DNA of 64,000 nt from Novosphingobium sp. EMRT-2 (GTDB lineage: Bacteria; Pseudomonadota; Alphaproteobacteria; Sphingomonadales; Sphingomonadaceae). The position numbers and the translations under genes are program-made. Location of the stretch: the NCBI RefSeq assembly GCF_005145025.1, contig NZ_CP039695.1:1731501-1795500 (forward strand), in the 5' to 3' direction. Under the pieces are notes generated by a model. That model did not search any database. It saw only the letters and a program-made list of their open reading frames with translations, and was not told where the DNA came from. Shown in pieces: positions 42,368-51,955 of the stretch. The stretch's first letter is position 1. The number at the start of each line of letters is the position of its first letter.

Positions 42368-42958
42368 CTAAGGCGCGCGCAGGCCGGCAATCAGGATGTC
42401 GACCATCGCGCGCGCCGCCGGGCCGCCATCGTCATCACGGCCAAGGCCGGCCACGCCGCCCAGCGCGCGCAGCAGGTCGAACGGATCGCCATCGAACCGC
42501 ATCTCGCCCGCAGCCACCGCGCGACCGATCAGCGCGACCATCGCCTCGCGCATCACGGCGCCCGATGCCGCATAGAGCTGGCCCGGGCCGGCCGGCATCG
42601 CGTTGAGCAGGTCGGTCATGCCCTGCTTGGTCGCCATGTAGTCCACGAAGGCCAGCATCCACGCGCGCAGCGCCGGCAGCGGTGGCAGTTCGGCGGCCAA
42701 GCGCCGCGCCGCTTCGCCAAGCTGGTCGGTCTCGTTGCGATAGACCGCCTCGATCAACGCATCGCGGGTGGGGAAATGGCGGTACAGCGTGCCGATTCCC
42801 ACGCCGGCCGCGCGCGCGATCGCCTCCAGGCTCGCATCGGCGCCCTTCGCCGCGAAGACCGCCTTGGCCGCATCGAGCAACCGCGCACGGTTGCGGGCCG
42901 CATCGGCACGGGGCCGCCGGCCGGCTTCGGCACCGGAAACTTTTTCGACCGTCGCCAC
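42368..42958 (-). CDS. TetR-family repressor, divergent from an SDR gene
   Basis: The 196-residue regulator has an N-terminal TetR HTH (LLDAAKAVFAAKGADASLEA, then IARAAGVGIGTLYRHFPTRD), the normal YxHF motif, and a helical C-terminal domain of about 120 residues for ligand and dimer contacts (DYMATKQGMTDLLNAMP). The start is GTG 42958, with AAGGGG 6 nt upstream; no ATG fits. It is divergent from the SDR gene, and two matching palindromes lie between them, so local control of that gene is very likely. The ligand is unknown. Confidence 0.88.
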   Translation of the reverse strand: MATVEKVSGAEAGRRPRADAARNRARLLDAAKAVFAAKGADASLEAIARAAGVGIGTLYRHFPTRDALIEAVYRNETDQLGEAARRLAAELPPLPALRAWMLAFVDYMATKQGMTDLLNAMPAGPGQLYAASGAVMREAMVALIGRAVAAGEMRFDGDPFDLLRALGGVAGLGRDDDGGPAARAMVDILIAGLRAP

Positions 42959-42975
42959 ACGACGCCCCTTGATAA

Positions 42976-42992
42976 ACGGAGGATGCCTCCGT
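42976..42992. promoter_or_regulatory. TetR operator 1: ACGGAGG-ATG-CCTCCGT
   Basis: A perfect 7+3+7 inverted repeat centred at 42984 in the 136-nt gap between the TetR gene and the SDR gene. Its left end is 17 nt from the TetR start codon, so binding would block the TetR promoter. Confidence 0.75.
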
Positions 42993-43000
42993 ATTAAAGC

Positions 43001-43013
43001 GGAGGAACCCTCC
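43001..43013. promoter_or_regulatory. TetR operator 2: GGAGG-AAC-CCTCC
   Basis: The same GGAGG/CCTCC half-sites and the same 3-nt spacer as the first operator, centred at 43007, which is 23 bp away, about two helical turns. It precedes a CATATACC stretch that may be part of the SDR promoter. Two matched sites on the same face fit cooperative dimer binding. Confidence 0.7.
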
Positions 43014-43094
43014 CTTTCATATACCCTCAACCGGCGGCAGGCAACGGGCCTTCTAGCGGAGGGAGCGGTGCGCCCCAGACAGGAGTTCATTTTC

Positions 43095-44063
43095 ATGCCC
43101 CAGACCTTCGGAGCAACCTCCACCACCGATGACGTGCTTGCCGGTGTCGATCTTTCCGGCAAGCGCGTGCTGGTCACCGGCGTATCCGCCGGCCTCGGCG
43201 TCGAAACCGCGCGCGCGCTGGCCGCGCACGGTGCGCAGGTCGTCGGCGCCGCGCGCGATCTCGCCAAGGCGGAAGCCGCAACCGCCGTGGTGCGCGAACA
43301 GGCGGCCCGCGGTGGCGGACTCGACCTGATCGAGCTCGATCTGGCCTCGCTCGCCAGCGTCCGCGCGGCCGCCGACGCGCTCGTTGCCGATGGGCGGCCG
43401 TTCGACCTCGTCATCGCCAACGCCGGCGTCATGGCCACGCCGTTCGGCAAGACGGCGGATGGCTTCGAGACCCAGTTCGGCACCAACCACCTCGGCCATT
43501 TCGTCTTCGTCAACCGCATCGCCGGGCTGATCGCGCCGGGTGGCCGGTTCGTCGCTGTCGCCTCGTCCGGCCACCGCTTCTCCGACGTCGATCTGGACGA
43601 TCCCAACTTCGATCGCACGCCCTATACGCCGTTCGAAGCCTATGGCCGCTCGAAGACCGCGAACATCCTGTTCGCCGTGGAATTCGACCGCCGCCACCGG
43701 GAGCGCGGCGTGCGCGCCACCGCGCTGCATCCGGGCGGCATCAACACCGAACTGGGCCGCCACATGGGCCAGGACGCGCTTGACGCGCTGGTGGAGCAGA
43801 TCAACGCGGATCTGGCGACGGAAGGAAAGCCCCCGTTCGCTTGGAAGACCATTCCGCAGGGCGCGGCAACCTCGGTCTGGGCCGGCGTGGTCGCCAGTGC
43901 GGACGAGGTGGGCGGCCGCTATTGCGAGAACTGCCACGTTTCCGAAGTGACCGACGGCCTTATCAGCCCGGTGTCCGAAGGCGTGCGTTCCTACGCGCTC
44001 GATCCGGACAACGCCCGCGCGCTCTGGGCGAAGAGCGAGGAAATGGTCGGCGAACGGTTCTGA
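43095..44063 (+). CDS. Short-chain dehydrogenase/reductase
   Basis: The 322-residue classical SDR has cofactor motif VTGVSAGLG (27-35), LDLASLASVR, NAGVMATPFG and the catalytic Tyr-Lys in FEAYGRSKTANIL with Ser upstream in VASSGHRFSD. LHPGGINTELGRH is the common segment after the active site in retinol-dehydrogenase-like SDRs. A C-terminal CENCHV pair is unusual but probably incidental. AGGAG precedes ATG 43095 by 9 nt. The substrate is unknown; control by the adjacent TetR suggests a xenobiotic or lipid-derived inducer. Confidence 0.85.
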   Translation: MPQTFGATSTTDDVLAGVDLSGKRVLVTGVSAGLGVETARALAAHGAQVVGAARDLAKAEAATAVVREQAARGGGLDLIELDLASLASVRAAADALVADGRPFDLVIANAGVMATPFGKTADGFETQFGTNHLGHFVFVNRIAGLIAPGGRFVAVASSGHRFSDVDLDDPNFDRTPYTPFEAYGRSKTANILFAVEFDRRHRERGVRATALHPGGINTELGRHMGQDALDALVEQINADLATEGKPPFAWKTIPQGAATSVWAGVVASADEVGGRYCENCHVSEVTDGLISPVSEGVRSYALDPDNARALWAKSEEMVGERF

Positions 44064-44073
44064 AGCCGAAGGT

Positions 44074-44097
44074 GGCGCGGGGCTTCTCTCCCGCGCC
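44074..44097. terminator. Hairpin between convergent SDR and pit genes
   Basis: GGCGCGGG (44074-44081) pairs with CCCGCGCC (44090-44097) around an 8-nt loop. It sits between two convergent stops and lacks a clear T-run. Confidence 0.5.
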
Positions 44098-44103
44098 GCC
44101 GCG

Positions 44104-45738
44104 CTATGCGACGAGCGCGTGGAACAGCAGGTAAAGCCCGCCCGAGAGCAGGATCGAGGCCGGCAGCGTCAGTACCCAGGCCATCAGCAGGTTGCGGATC
44201 GTGCCCATCTGCAGGCCCGAGCGGTTGGCCGCCATCGTGCCCGCCACGCCGGAGGAAAGGACGTGCGTGGTCGAAACCGGCAGGCCCAGCATGTCCGCGC
44301 CGGCGATCGTGCCCATGGCCACGAGTTCGGCCGAGGCGCCCTGCGCATAAGTCAGGTGCGACTTGCCGATCTTTTCGCCCACCGTCACCACGATGCGCTT
44401 CCAGCCGACCATGGTGCCCAGCCCGAGCGCCAGCGCCACGGCCACTTTCACCCAGGTGGGAATGAAGCGCGTGCCGGCGTCGAGCGACCCCTTGTAGGCG
44501 GCGAGCGCCTTCGTGCTCGCTTCGGGCAGCGCGGCCTTCTTGTCCTTGCCCAGCCAGCGGATCGCCTCGGAAGCAAGGTACATGTCGTTGCGGATGTTGC
44601 CCACGGCGGCGGCCGGCACCTTGGCCAGCGAGCCGTATTCGCTGACCTGCACATCGACATCGCGGATAAGCACGCCCAGCGCCGGCAGCGTGGCGGGCGT
44701 GAACTTGCGGTCGGCAATGTAGTGCGTGATCGTCGCGCGCGCCTGTGCGGGCGTCGTGCCAGCGGCGGCAGGGGCGCCCAGCACGCCGGCGGCGGCCACG
44801 GTATTGGCATGGAATTCGGCCATGTAGCGATCGGGCACCGCGCGGTTGAGCGCATAGGCGGTGGGCACCGTGCCGATCAGGATCAGCATGATCAGGCCCA
44901 TGCCCTTCTGCCCGTCGTTCGACCCGTGGGCGAAGCTGACGCCGGTGCAGGTGAAGATCAGCAGCCCGCGAATCCACCACGGCGGCGGCACGCCGTCCTT
45001 CGGCTCGGCATAGAGCGCGCGGTTGCGCACCAGCACTTTCATCGCCAGCAGCAGCAGCGCGGCCACGCCGAAGCCGATCAGCGGAGACAGCAGCAGCGCC
45101 TGGCCGATCTCGGTCGCCTTGCCCCAGTCCACGCCCGAGGTGCCGCTCTTGCCATGCAGCAGCGCGTTGGCGACGCCGACGCCGATGATCGAGCCGATCA
45201 GCGTGTGCGAACTGGACGAAGGCAGGCCGAACCACCAGGTCGCGAGGTTCCACACGATCGCCGCGATCAGCAGCGCGAATACCATCGCGAAACCGGCGTT
45301 GGACCCCACCTTGAGGATCAGTTCCACCGGCAGCAGCGAAACGATGCCGAAGGCGACCGCCCCCGAAGAGACCAGCACGCCCAGGAAATTGAAGAAGCCC
45401 GACCATACCACCGCGGCGTGCGCGGGCATGGCGTTGGTGTAGATCACCGTCGCCACCGCGTTCGCGGTATCGTGGAAGCCGTTCACGAACTCGAAGCCCA
45501 GCGCGATCAGCAGGGCCACGAACAGCAGCACGAACGGCAGGTAGGTCGTCGGCTGCACGCCCGAGGCCGCGGCGTCGGAATAGATGCTCCAGGCGACATA
45601 GGCGACGGCCGCAGCGATCGCGCCGACGAAGGCGATCATCCCCACCCGGCCCAGGCCGCGGTCAAGATCGGGCCGCCCGGCCGGCTTGGAACCGCCGACG
45701 CCGGAAGCGGCGCCGGACATGGTAATCAATGCGTTCAT
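44104..45738 (-). CDS. pit: PiT-family inorganic phosphate transporter
   Basis: The 544-residue membrane protein has the two PHO4 signature repeats: GFEFVNGFHDTANAVATVIY near 60-80 with its Asp, and LPVSTTHVLSSGVAG near the C terminus. SFAHGSNDGQKG marks the second half. About ten helices are predicted, interrupted by a ~110-residue soluble loop (residues about 330-440) between the halves. PiT proteins import phosphate with metal by proton symport. I used ATG 45738 (MNALITMSG); nine residues upstream are open but not conserved in style. A leader hairpin lies just upstream. Confidence 0.9.
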   Translation of the reverse strand: MNALITMSGAASGVGGSKPAGRPDLDRGLGRVGMIAFVGAIAAAVAYVAWSIYSDAAASGVQPTTYLPFVLLFVALLIALGFEFVNGFHDTANAVATVIYTNAMPAHAAVVWSGFFNFLGVLVSSGAVAFGIVSLLPVELILKVGSNAGFAMVFALLIAAIVWNLATWWFGLPSSSSHTLIGSIIGVGVANALLHGKSGTSGVDWGKATEIGQALLLSPLIGFGVAALLLLAMKVLVRNRALYAEPKDGVPPPWWIRGLLIFTCTGVSFAHGSNDGQKGMGLIMLILIGTVPTAYALNRAVPDRYMAEFHANTVAAAGVLGAPAAAGTTPAQARATITHYIADRKFTPATLPALGVLIRDVDVQVSEYGSLAKVPAAAVGNIRNDMYLASEAIRWLGKDKKAALPEASTKALAAYKGSLDAGTRFIPTWVKVAVALALGLGTMVGWKRIVVTVGEKIGKSHLTYAQGASAELVAMGTIAGADMLGLPVSTTHVLSSGVAGTMAANRSGLQMGTIRNLLMAWVLTLPASILLSGGLYLLFHALVA

Positions 45739-45757
45739 GAAACCCGAATCTGTGGCC

Positions 45758-45775
45758 CTGAGCATTCTTGCTCAG
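45758..45775 (-). other. Leader hairpin upstream of the phosphate transporter gene
   Basis: CTGAGCA (45758-45764) pairs perfectly with TGCTCAG (45769-45775) around TTCT, 20 nt before the pit start. It may affect translation or be incidental. Pho-box-like pieces further up (ATGACAC at 45796 and GTTACAG at 45815) do not have normal spacing, so PhoB control is not supported. Confidence 0.4.
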
Positions 45776-45855
45776 ACTTGCCGTAGGCGCGCCACATGAC
45801 ACTTTTGTTTCAATGTTACAGCGCCCCCGCCGCGCGGAGACCCGATCGTCACCGG

Positions 45856-47322
<1,467 letters not shown>

Positions 47323-47420
47323 GCGTGGCTCCCTAGTTTTTGCGGCCCTTACGGAAAGCGCCTCTTCAACGGCCCCGGCCTATGGCCTATGCGACGGGAA
47401 AACCCAAGGGAATGATTGCC

Positions 47421-47759
47421 ATGGATACGAATGCGACACCCGGTGCCGGCGATACCCCCGCCGACGCGCTCGATACCCTGCCCGATGCGGTGGCCGCCGC
47501 CGCGTTCCGCCGCCTGGTGCGCCATCTGCGCCACCGCCACGATGCGCAGAACATCGATCTGATGGGCCTGGCGGGCTTCTGCCGCAACTGCCTGGCCGAC
47601 TGGATCAACGAAGCCGGCGCCGGGCTGGACAAGACCGCCGCGCGCGAAGCGATCCACGGCCTGCCCGCCGCCGAATGGAAGGCCCGCTTCCAGACCGAGG
47701 CGACGCCCGAACAGCTGGCGCGCATGGAGGAAAGCATGAAGAAGAACGCCGGACACTGA
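47421..47759 (+). CDS. DUF1244 family protein
   Basis: The 112-residue product has the DUF1244 core: AAFRRLVRHLRHRHDAQNID, then LMGLAGFCRNCLADWINEAG with the conserved Cys pair, and LPAAEWKARFQTEATPEQ. The family is small, cytosolic and widely conserved in proteobacteria, with no established function. ATG 47421 is used because AAGGG is 10 nt upstream; ATG 47412 would leave one base between. Two further in-frame Mets upstream add a basic extension. Confidence 0.8.
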   Translation: MDTNATPGAGDTPADALDTLPDAVAAAAFRRLVRHLRHRHDAQNIDLMGLAGFCRNCLADWINEAGAGLDKTAAREAIHGLPAAEWKARFQTEATPEQLARMEESMKKNAGH

Positions 47760-47880
47760 CGATCCGCCGATAGTTCCGCCGCCAGCGGAGAGGATTTCCA
47801 CAGCCGCCGCTTTGCGCGAACCGGCGCGCCCGCTATCAGCGCGGCCGACCGATTCACCATAACCTTTTCGGAGTTTCCCG

Positions 47881-48117
47881 ATGGCCGAAGCCGCCGATGA
47901 TCGCCTGCGCCTCCTGATCGAGCGCATCGAACGCCTTGAAGAAGAAAAGAAGGGCATCGGCGACGACATCAAGGATGTCTACAACGAAGCCAAGGCCGTG
48001 GGCTACGACGCCAAGATCATGCGCCAGATCGTACGCCTGCGGAAGATGAAGCCCGACGACCGCCGCGAGATGGAAATGGTTCTCGAAACCTACAAGACCG
48101 CGCTGGGCCTGGGCTGA
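47881..48117 (+). CDS. gapR: GapR-type nucleoid protein (DUF2312)
   Basis: The 78-residue protein is a single long amphipathic coiled coil ([20 protein letters not shown]) followed by [20 protein letters not shown] and [20 protein letters not shown]. This is the GapR/DUF2312 family, limited to alphaproteobacteria and their phages. In Caulobacter GapR binds overtwisted DNA ahead of replication and transcription. TTTTCGGAG lies just before the ATG. It stands alone here. Confidence 0.93.
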   Translation: MAEAADDRLRLLIERIERLEEEKKGIGDDIKDVYNEAKAVGYDAKIMRQIVRLRKMKPDDRREMEMVLETYKTALGLG

Positions 48118-48274
48118 CCCCGAACCGACGCGGAACCACCGCGCGCGCGAACACCGACAACAGCGGGAATTCCGGGGGCGGTTGCTATCGCCCCCCCGCG
48201 CGGTGTAAGGCGCGCGCAACCGGGGCGCCGAGGATGCCGGAAGCTCCGCAACTCGCAGACTTCCGAAGGTTCCC

Positions 48275-49018
48275 ATGGCAGGCCATTCCAAATTCAAGAA
48301 CATCATGCACCGCAAGGGCGCGCAGGACAAGAAGCGCTCTGCCCAGTTCTCCAAGCTCAGCCGCGAAATCACCGTCGCGGCCAAGATGGGCATGCCCGAT
48401 CCAGACATGAACCCGCGCCTGCGCGCCGCGGTCAACGCCGCCAAGGCGCAGTCGATGCCCAAGGACAACATCCAGCGCGCGATCGACAAGGCCAGCAAGG
48501 GCGATGCCGAGAACTACGAGGAAATCCGCTATGAAGGCTACGGCCCCGGCGGCGTCGCGCTGATCGTCGAGGCGCTGACCGACAACCGCAACCGCACCGC
48601 CACCAACGTCCGCACCGCCTTCGCCAAGAACGGCGGCAATCTGGGCGCCAGCGGCGCGGTCAGCCACGGCTTCGAACGGCTCGGCCTGATCGAATACCCC
48701 GGCAAGGCGGGTGACGAGGAGAAGGTCCTCGAAGCCGCGATCGAGGCCGGCGCGGACGATGTCGAGAGCGACGAGGAATCGCATTCGATCTGGGTGGCGG
48801 TGGAAAACCTCCACGAAGTCGCGCGCGAGCTGGAAAAGACGCTGGGCGAAGCCGAGGGCGTGAAGCTGGCCTGGCGGCCCAACCTCAAGACCGAGGTTTC
48901 GGCCGACGACGCCGCCACGCTGCTCAAGCTGATCGACGTGCTCGACGACGACGACGACGTGCAGACCGTCTGGGGCAACTACGAGATCCCCGACGAAGTC
49001 ATGGAAAAGCTTGGGTGA
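48275..49018 (+). CDS. yebC: YebC/PmpR-family regulator (TACO1-like)
   Basis: The 247-residue protein begins [20 protein letters not shown], the invariant YebC N terminus. [20 protein letters not shown] and [20 protein letters not shown] are the central motifs, and a C-terminal acidic part follows. Members were first described as transcription regulators; recent work links them to ribosome function at polyproline stretches. It is the first gene of a tight yebC-DUF3147-ruvC cluster. Confidence 0.95.
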   Translation: MAGHSKFKNIMHRKGAQDKKRSAQFSKLSREITVAAKMGMPDPDMNPRLRAAVNAAKAQSMPKDNIQRAIDKASKGDAENYEEIRYEGYGPGGVALIVEALTDNRNRTATNVRTAFAKNGGNLGASGAVSHGFERLGLIEYPGKAGDEEKVLEAAIEAGADDVESDEESHSIWVAVENLHEVARELEKTLGEAEGVKLAWRPNLKTEVSADDAATLLKLIDVLDDDDDVQTVWGNYEIPDEVMEKLG

Positions 49019-49037
49019 CGGAAAAGCTGGTCTGACG

Positions 49038-49388
49038 ATGGGCGCGCTGATCGCCAAGGCGCTGATTTCGGGCGTGCTGATCGCGCTGATTTCCGAGATC
49101 GGCAAGAAGCTGCCTGCCACCGCCGCGCTGGTCGCCTCGCTGCCTCTGGTATCGGTGCTGGGCATGATCCTGCTCTGGCGGGAACGGCCCGATGCGGAGA
49201 ACCTGGCGGTCCACGCCGGTGCGACCTTCTGGTACGTGTTGCCCTCGCTGCCGATGTTCCTGCTGATGCCGGTGCTGCTGCGCGCGGGCGTGTCGTTCTG
49301 GCTGGCGCTCGCCTGCGGTTGCGCGCTCACGGTCGCGCTCTATCTGCTGATGATGCACGTGGGGCCGCGGCTCGGCCTCAGGCTGTGA
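49038..49388 (+). CDS. DUF3147 family membrane protein
   Basis: The 116-residue protein has four hydrophobic helices ([76 protein letters not shown]), the pattern of DUF3147. Function is unknown. ATG 49038 is 19 nt after the yebC stop. A TTG at 49011 would overlap yebC and add nine residues. ruvC starts 1 nt after its stop, so it is translationally tied to its neighbours. Confidence 0.75.
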   Translation: MGALIAKALISGVLIALISEIGKKLPATAALVASLPLVSVLGMILLWRERPDAENLAVHAGATFWYVLPSLPMFLLMPVLLRAGVSFWLALACGCALTVALYLLMMHVGPRLGLRL

Positions 49389-49389
49389 C

Positions 49390-49866
49390 ATGATCATCCT
49401 CGGCATCGATCCCGGCCTCACCTGCACCGGCTGGGGCGTGGTGGCCAAGGCGGGCAGCCGCCTGAGCCACATCGCCAACGGCCAGATCCGCACCGACGCC
49501 AAGGCCAGCATGGCCGAACGGCTGGTAGAGCTGGACGCCGCGCTGACCGACGTGATCCTGGCCCACCGCCCCGATACCGGCGCGGTCGAGGAAGTCTTCG
49601 TCAACGTGAACCCGCAATCGACGCTCAAGCTGGGACAGGCGCGCGGCGTCGCCATGCTCTCGGTGGCGCGCGCGGGCATTCCGGTGGCGGAATACCCCAC
49701 CAAGGTCATCAAAAAGGCGCTGGTCGGCACCGGCGGCGCGGAAAAGCAGCAGGTTCAGGCCATGCTGAAAGTGCTGCTCCCCGGCGTGAAGCTGGCCGGC
49801 GAGGACGCGGCGGACGCGCTGGCCGTGGCGATCACCCACGCCAACATGCTGGGGAGCCACCGGTAA
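49390..49866 (+). CDS. ruvC: Holliday-junction resolvase RuvC
   Basis: The 158-residue nuclease cuts four-way junctions in recombination repair. The four acidic residues sit as in E. coli: Asp7 in GIDPGL, Glu67/68 in [11 protein letters not shown], Asp139 and Asp142 in [35 protein letters not shown] is the DNA-binding segment. The protein is slightly shorter than the usual 160-175 residues at the C terminus. ruvA and ruvB do not follow it; instead an inverted repeat and a glycosyltransferase do. Confidence 0.96.
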   Translation: MIILGIDPGLTCTGWGVVAKAGSRLSHIANGQIRTDAKASMAERLVELDAALTDVILAHRPDTGAVEEVFVNVNPQSTLKLGQARGVAMLSVARAGIPVAEYPTKVIKKALVGTGGAEKQQVQAMLKVLLPGVKLAGEDAADALAVAITHANMLGSHR

Positions 49867-49931
49867 ACGCCTGTTAGGCGGCCGGTCCGGACGCGACGCG
49901 ATTGCGGACTTTGGGTGGGCACGCAAAACCA

Positions 49932-50037
49932 CGTTCGTCCTGAGCCCGTCGAAGGACCCGCGATACGGTTGATCTTGAGGCGGTTTACCGCGCGCGGCCA
50001 GCACGGCGCGCGTCCTTCGATAGGCTCAGGACGAGCG
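49932..50037. repeat. Sphingomonad-type REP inverted repeat
   Basis: A 26-nt arm at 49932-49957 (CGTTCGTCCTGAGCCCGTCG...) and its reverse complement at 50012-50037 (GTCCTTCGATAGGCTCAGGA...) match at 23 of 26 positions, around 54 nt. The GTCCTTCGA...CTCAGGACGA core is a repeat I associate with intergenic REP-like elements in sphingomonad genomes. It fills the gap between ruvC and the glycosyltransferase. Confidence 0.75.
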
Positions 50038-50081
50038 GACATGGGGGATTGCTCGCAAACCGCATCCCTCCCCGAATACCC

Positions 50082-51275
50082 CTACCGCCGCTTCGTCTTG
50101 CCCTTCTGCCGGATCAATCGCAGGTAGGTATCGGCCACCGCCTGGTTGATGCGGTCCCAGCTGAATTCCAGGCTGCGCGCCTCACCCGCCGCGCCGTGGC
50201 GCGCGCGCAGGGCCGGGTCCTCGACATAGGCGCGCAGGGCCTCGGCGAACTGGCGCACCGCGCCGGGGGTGATCAGCCGGCCGGAAACGCCGTCGTCGAC
50301 CAGGCTCTGGCTGCCCGTGGCCGCCGCCGCGACCACCGGCACGCCGCAGGCCATCGCCTCCAGCGTGACGTTGCCGAACGTCTCGGTGACGGACGGGTTG
50401 AACAGCACGTCCATGCTGGCGACCGCGCGGCCAAGGTCCGCGCCGCCCTGGAAGCCGGTGAACACTGCTTGCGGCAACCGTTCGGTGAACCAGTCGTGCG
50501 CCGGGCCTTCTCCCACCACCATCACCCGGTGCGCCACGCCGCGCCGGGCGAGCTGGTCGATCGAATCCGAAAAGACGTCCAGCCCCTTTTCCATGACCAG
50601 ACGGCCCAGAAAGCCGATCACCACCTCGTCATCGGCAATGCCCAGGCTTTGCCGCCAGGCCGTGTCGCGCGCGCCGGGATGGAAGACATCGCGGTCCACC
50701 CCGCGCGACCAGATGTCGATGTCGTAGTTCATGCGCTGCGCGCGCAGCACTTGCGCCATCGATTCGGACGGCGCGACCAGCGCATCGCAACGGCGATAGA
50801 AACGGCGCAGCACGGCTTCGAGCACCGGCTCCAGAAACGCCATGTTGTAATAGCGGGGGTAGGTCTCGAACCGGGTGTGGACCGAGGCGAGGATCGGCAG
50901 GCGGTGCCGGCGCGCCCAGCTGACCGCGCGGTGGCCGGCGATGTCGGGCGAGGAAACGTGGACCACATGCGGCGCGAAGGCCGCCAGATCGCGCCGCACG
51001 CGCGGGCTGAGCGCCACCGGCAGGCGGTATTCGGCGCGGCCGGGAATGGCGATCGAGGGAACGCCCACCAGCTTGCCCTTGGACGGAAACGCAGGGTTGG
51101 CCACCTTGGGCGCATAGACCCGCACTTGCGCGCCCTGGCGCTGGAGGTAACCGACCAGCCGGTTCAGCGCCTGGTTGGCGCCATCGCGAACGTAGTTGTA
51201 GTTGCCGCTGAACAGCGCCACGCGCAGCCCCTGGGTGGTGGCGGGCAAGGAAGCGGTATCGGGGGAGTCGACCAT
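50082..51275 (-). CDS. GT4 family glycosyltransferase
   Basis: The 397-residue GT-B enzyme begins LRVALFSGNYNYVRDGANQA and has an acceptor half with VVHVSSPDIAGHRAVSWAR and SVHTRFETYPRYYN, a motif seen in glycolipid GT4 enzymes. The donor half has GFLGRLVMEKGLDVF, VMVVGEGPAH and NPSVTETFGNVTLEAMACG with the retaining EX7E Glu pair. The C terminus is basic (RQKGKTKRR), compatible with membrane association. Closest in style are mannosyl/glucosyl transferases acting on diacylglycerol or phosphatidylinositol. A glycolipid role is inferred, and the sugar cannot be told. Confidence 0.82.
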   Translation of the reverse strand: MVDSPDTASLPATTQGLRVALFSGNYNYVRDGANQALNRLVGYLQRQGAQVRVYAPKVANPAFPSKGKLVGVPSIAIPGRAEYRLPVALSPRVRRDLAAFAPHVVHVSSPDIAGHRAVSWARRHRLPILASVHTRFETYPRYYNMAFLEPVLEAVLRRFYRRCDALVAPSESMAQVLRAQRMNYDIDIWSRGVDRDVFHPGARDTAWRQSLGIADDEVVIGFLGRLVMEKGLDVFSDSIDQLARRGVAHRVMVVGEGPAHDWFTERLPQAVFTGFQGGADLGRAVASMDVLFNPSVTETFGNVTLEAMACGVPVVAAAATGSQSLVDDGVSGRLITPGAVRQFAEALRAYVEDPALRARHGAAGEARSLEFSWDRINQAVADTYLRLIRQKGKTKRR

Positions 51276-51357
51276 CGCGCCCCCTTAGCCGCCCCCTTCG
51301 TGCTTGGCGAGTACACGAAAGGTAGCGGCCAAGGCTCGGTCGTGAACTCCGGCGATT

Positions 51358-51747
51358 TTACCAGCCGCGCCGGTATCCATGGTGCCAGCCGCCGTGCCAG
51401 CCCCAGCCCCCGCGATAGACAACCACAGGCGGAGGCGGCGGCGGCGCGTAATAGTAGCTGCGCGGATAGACCGGATAGGCGGGATAGACCGGCGCCGGAT
51501 AGGCGGGGTACGCCGGATAATCGGCATAGTAGCCGCGATCGTAGTAGCGGTCCCGGTGGTTCGACGCGATGGCCGCGCCGACCGCCAGGCCGACAATGCC
51601 GCCCGCGATCGCCGCGCCGGTGCTGTCACCGCCACGATGGCCGTAATAGGGACCGCCGTAGTAGGGGCGCGCCTGTGCCGGTGCCGCGGCCGCCAGCGCG
51701 GTGGCCGCCAGCGTCATCGCAACGATGCCCTTCTTGAGATGGTTCAC
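51358..51747 (-). CDS. Secreted Tyr/Pro/Gly-rich protein with glycine zipper (paralog A)
   Basis: The 129-residue product has a signal peptide (cleavage near AQA-RP), a short YYGG segment, then a glycine-zipper helix (TGAAIAGGIVGLAVGAAIAS). A Tyr/Pro/Ala stretch with repeated YPAYPA and YPxY units follows, then a Trp/His/Gly tail (WGWHGGWHHGYRRGW). Such proteins are typically outer-surface or periplasmic, and the zipper may insert in or associate with the outer membrane. The start is GTG 51747, chosen because GAGGAG lies 8-13 nt upstream; an ATG at 51762 would overlap that site. Its closest relative is the gene 208 nt upstream on the same strand. Confidence 0.65.
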   Translation of the reverse strand: MNHLKKGIVAMTLAATALAAAAPAQARPYYGGPYYGHRGGDSTGAAIAGGIVGLAVGAAIASNHRDRYYDRGYYADYPAYPAYPAPVYPAYPVYPRSYYYAPPPPPPVVVYRGGWGWHGGWHHGYRRGW

Positions 51748-51915
51748 GACTGTTCTCCTCATATGCCGTGTCGGTCCCTGGCACGGACTGTTGCCTTTTC
51801 ATCTGCCCGGCTCGCGCTGAACGGAGCCTGAAAAATCGCGTCACACGGCGTTATCGAGGCACGATCCGCCGCAAAATGCCGCCATCCCGGTGGGATTTCA
51901 TTGTCGGGGCGACGG

Positions 51916-51946
51916 CTAAAACGGGACGGAGTCGCCTCCGTCCCGT
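51916..51946 (-). terminator. Intrinsic terminator after paralog B
   Basis: On the minus strand ACGGGACGGAG (51946-51936) pairs over all eleven bases with CTCCGTCCCGT (51931-51921), around a 4-nt loop, followed by TTTTAG. It lies 10 nt past the stop at 51956, so the two paralogs have separate transcripts. Confidence 0.82.
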
Positions 51947-51955
51947 CCCCCCGGA

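Noticed and set aside
45790..45825. Pho box upstream of the phosphate transporter
   Set aside because: ATGACAC and GTTACAG half-matches lie 19 nt apart rather than the regular 11-nt repeat spacing.
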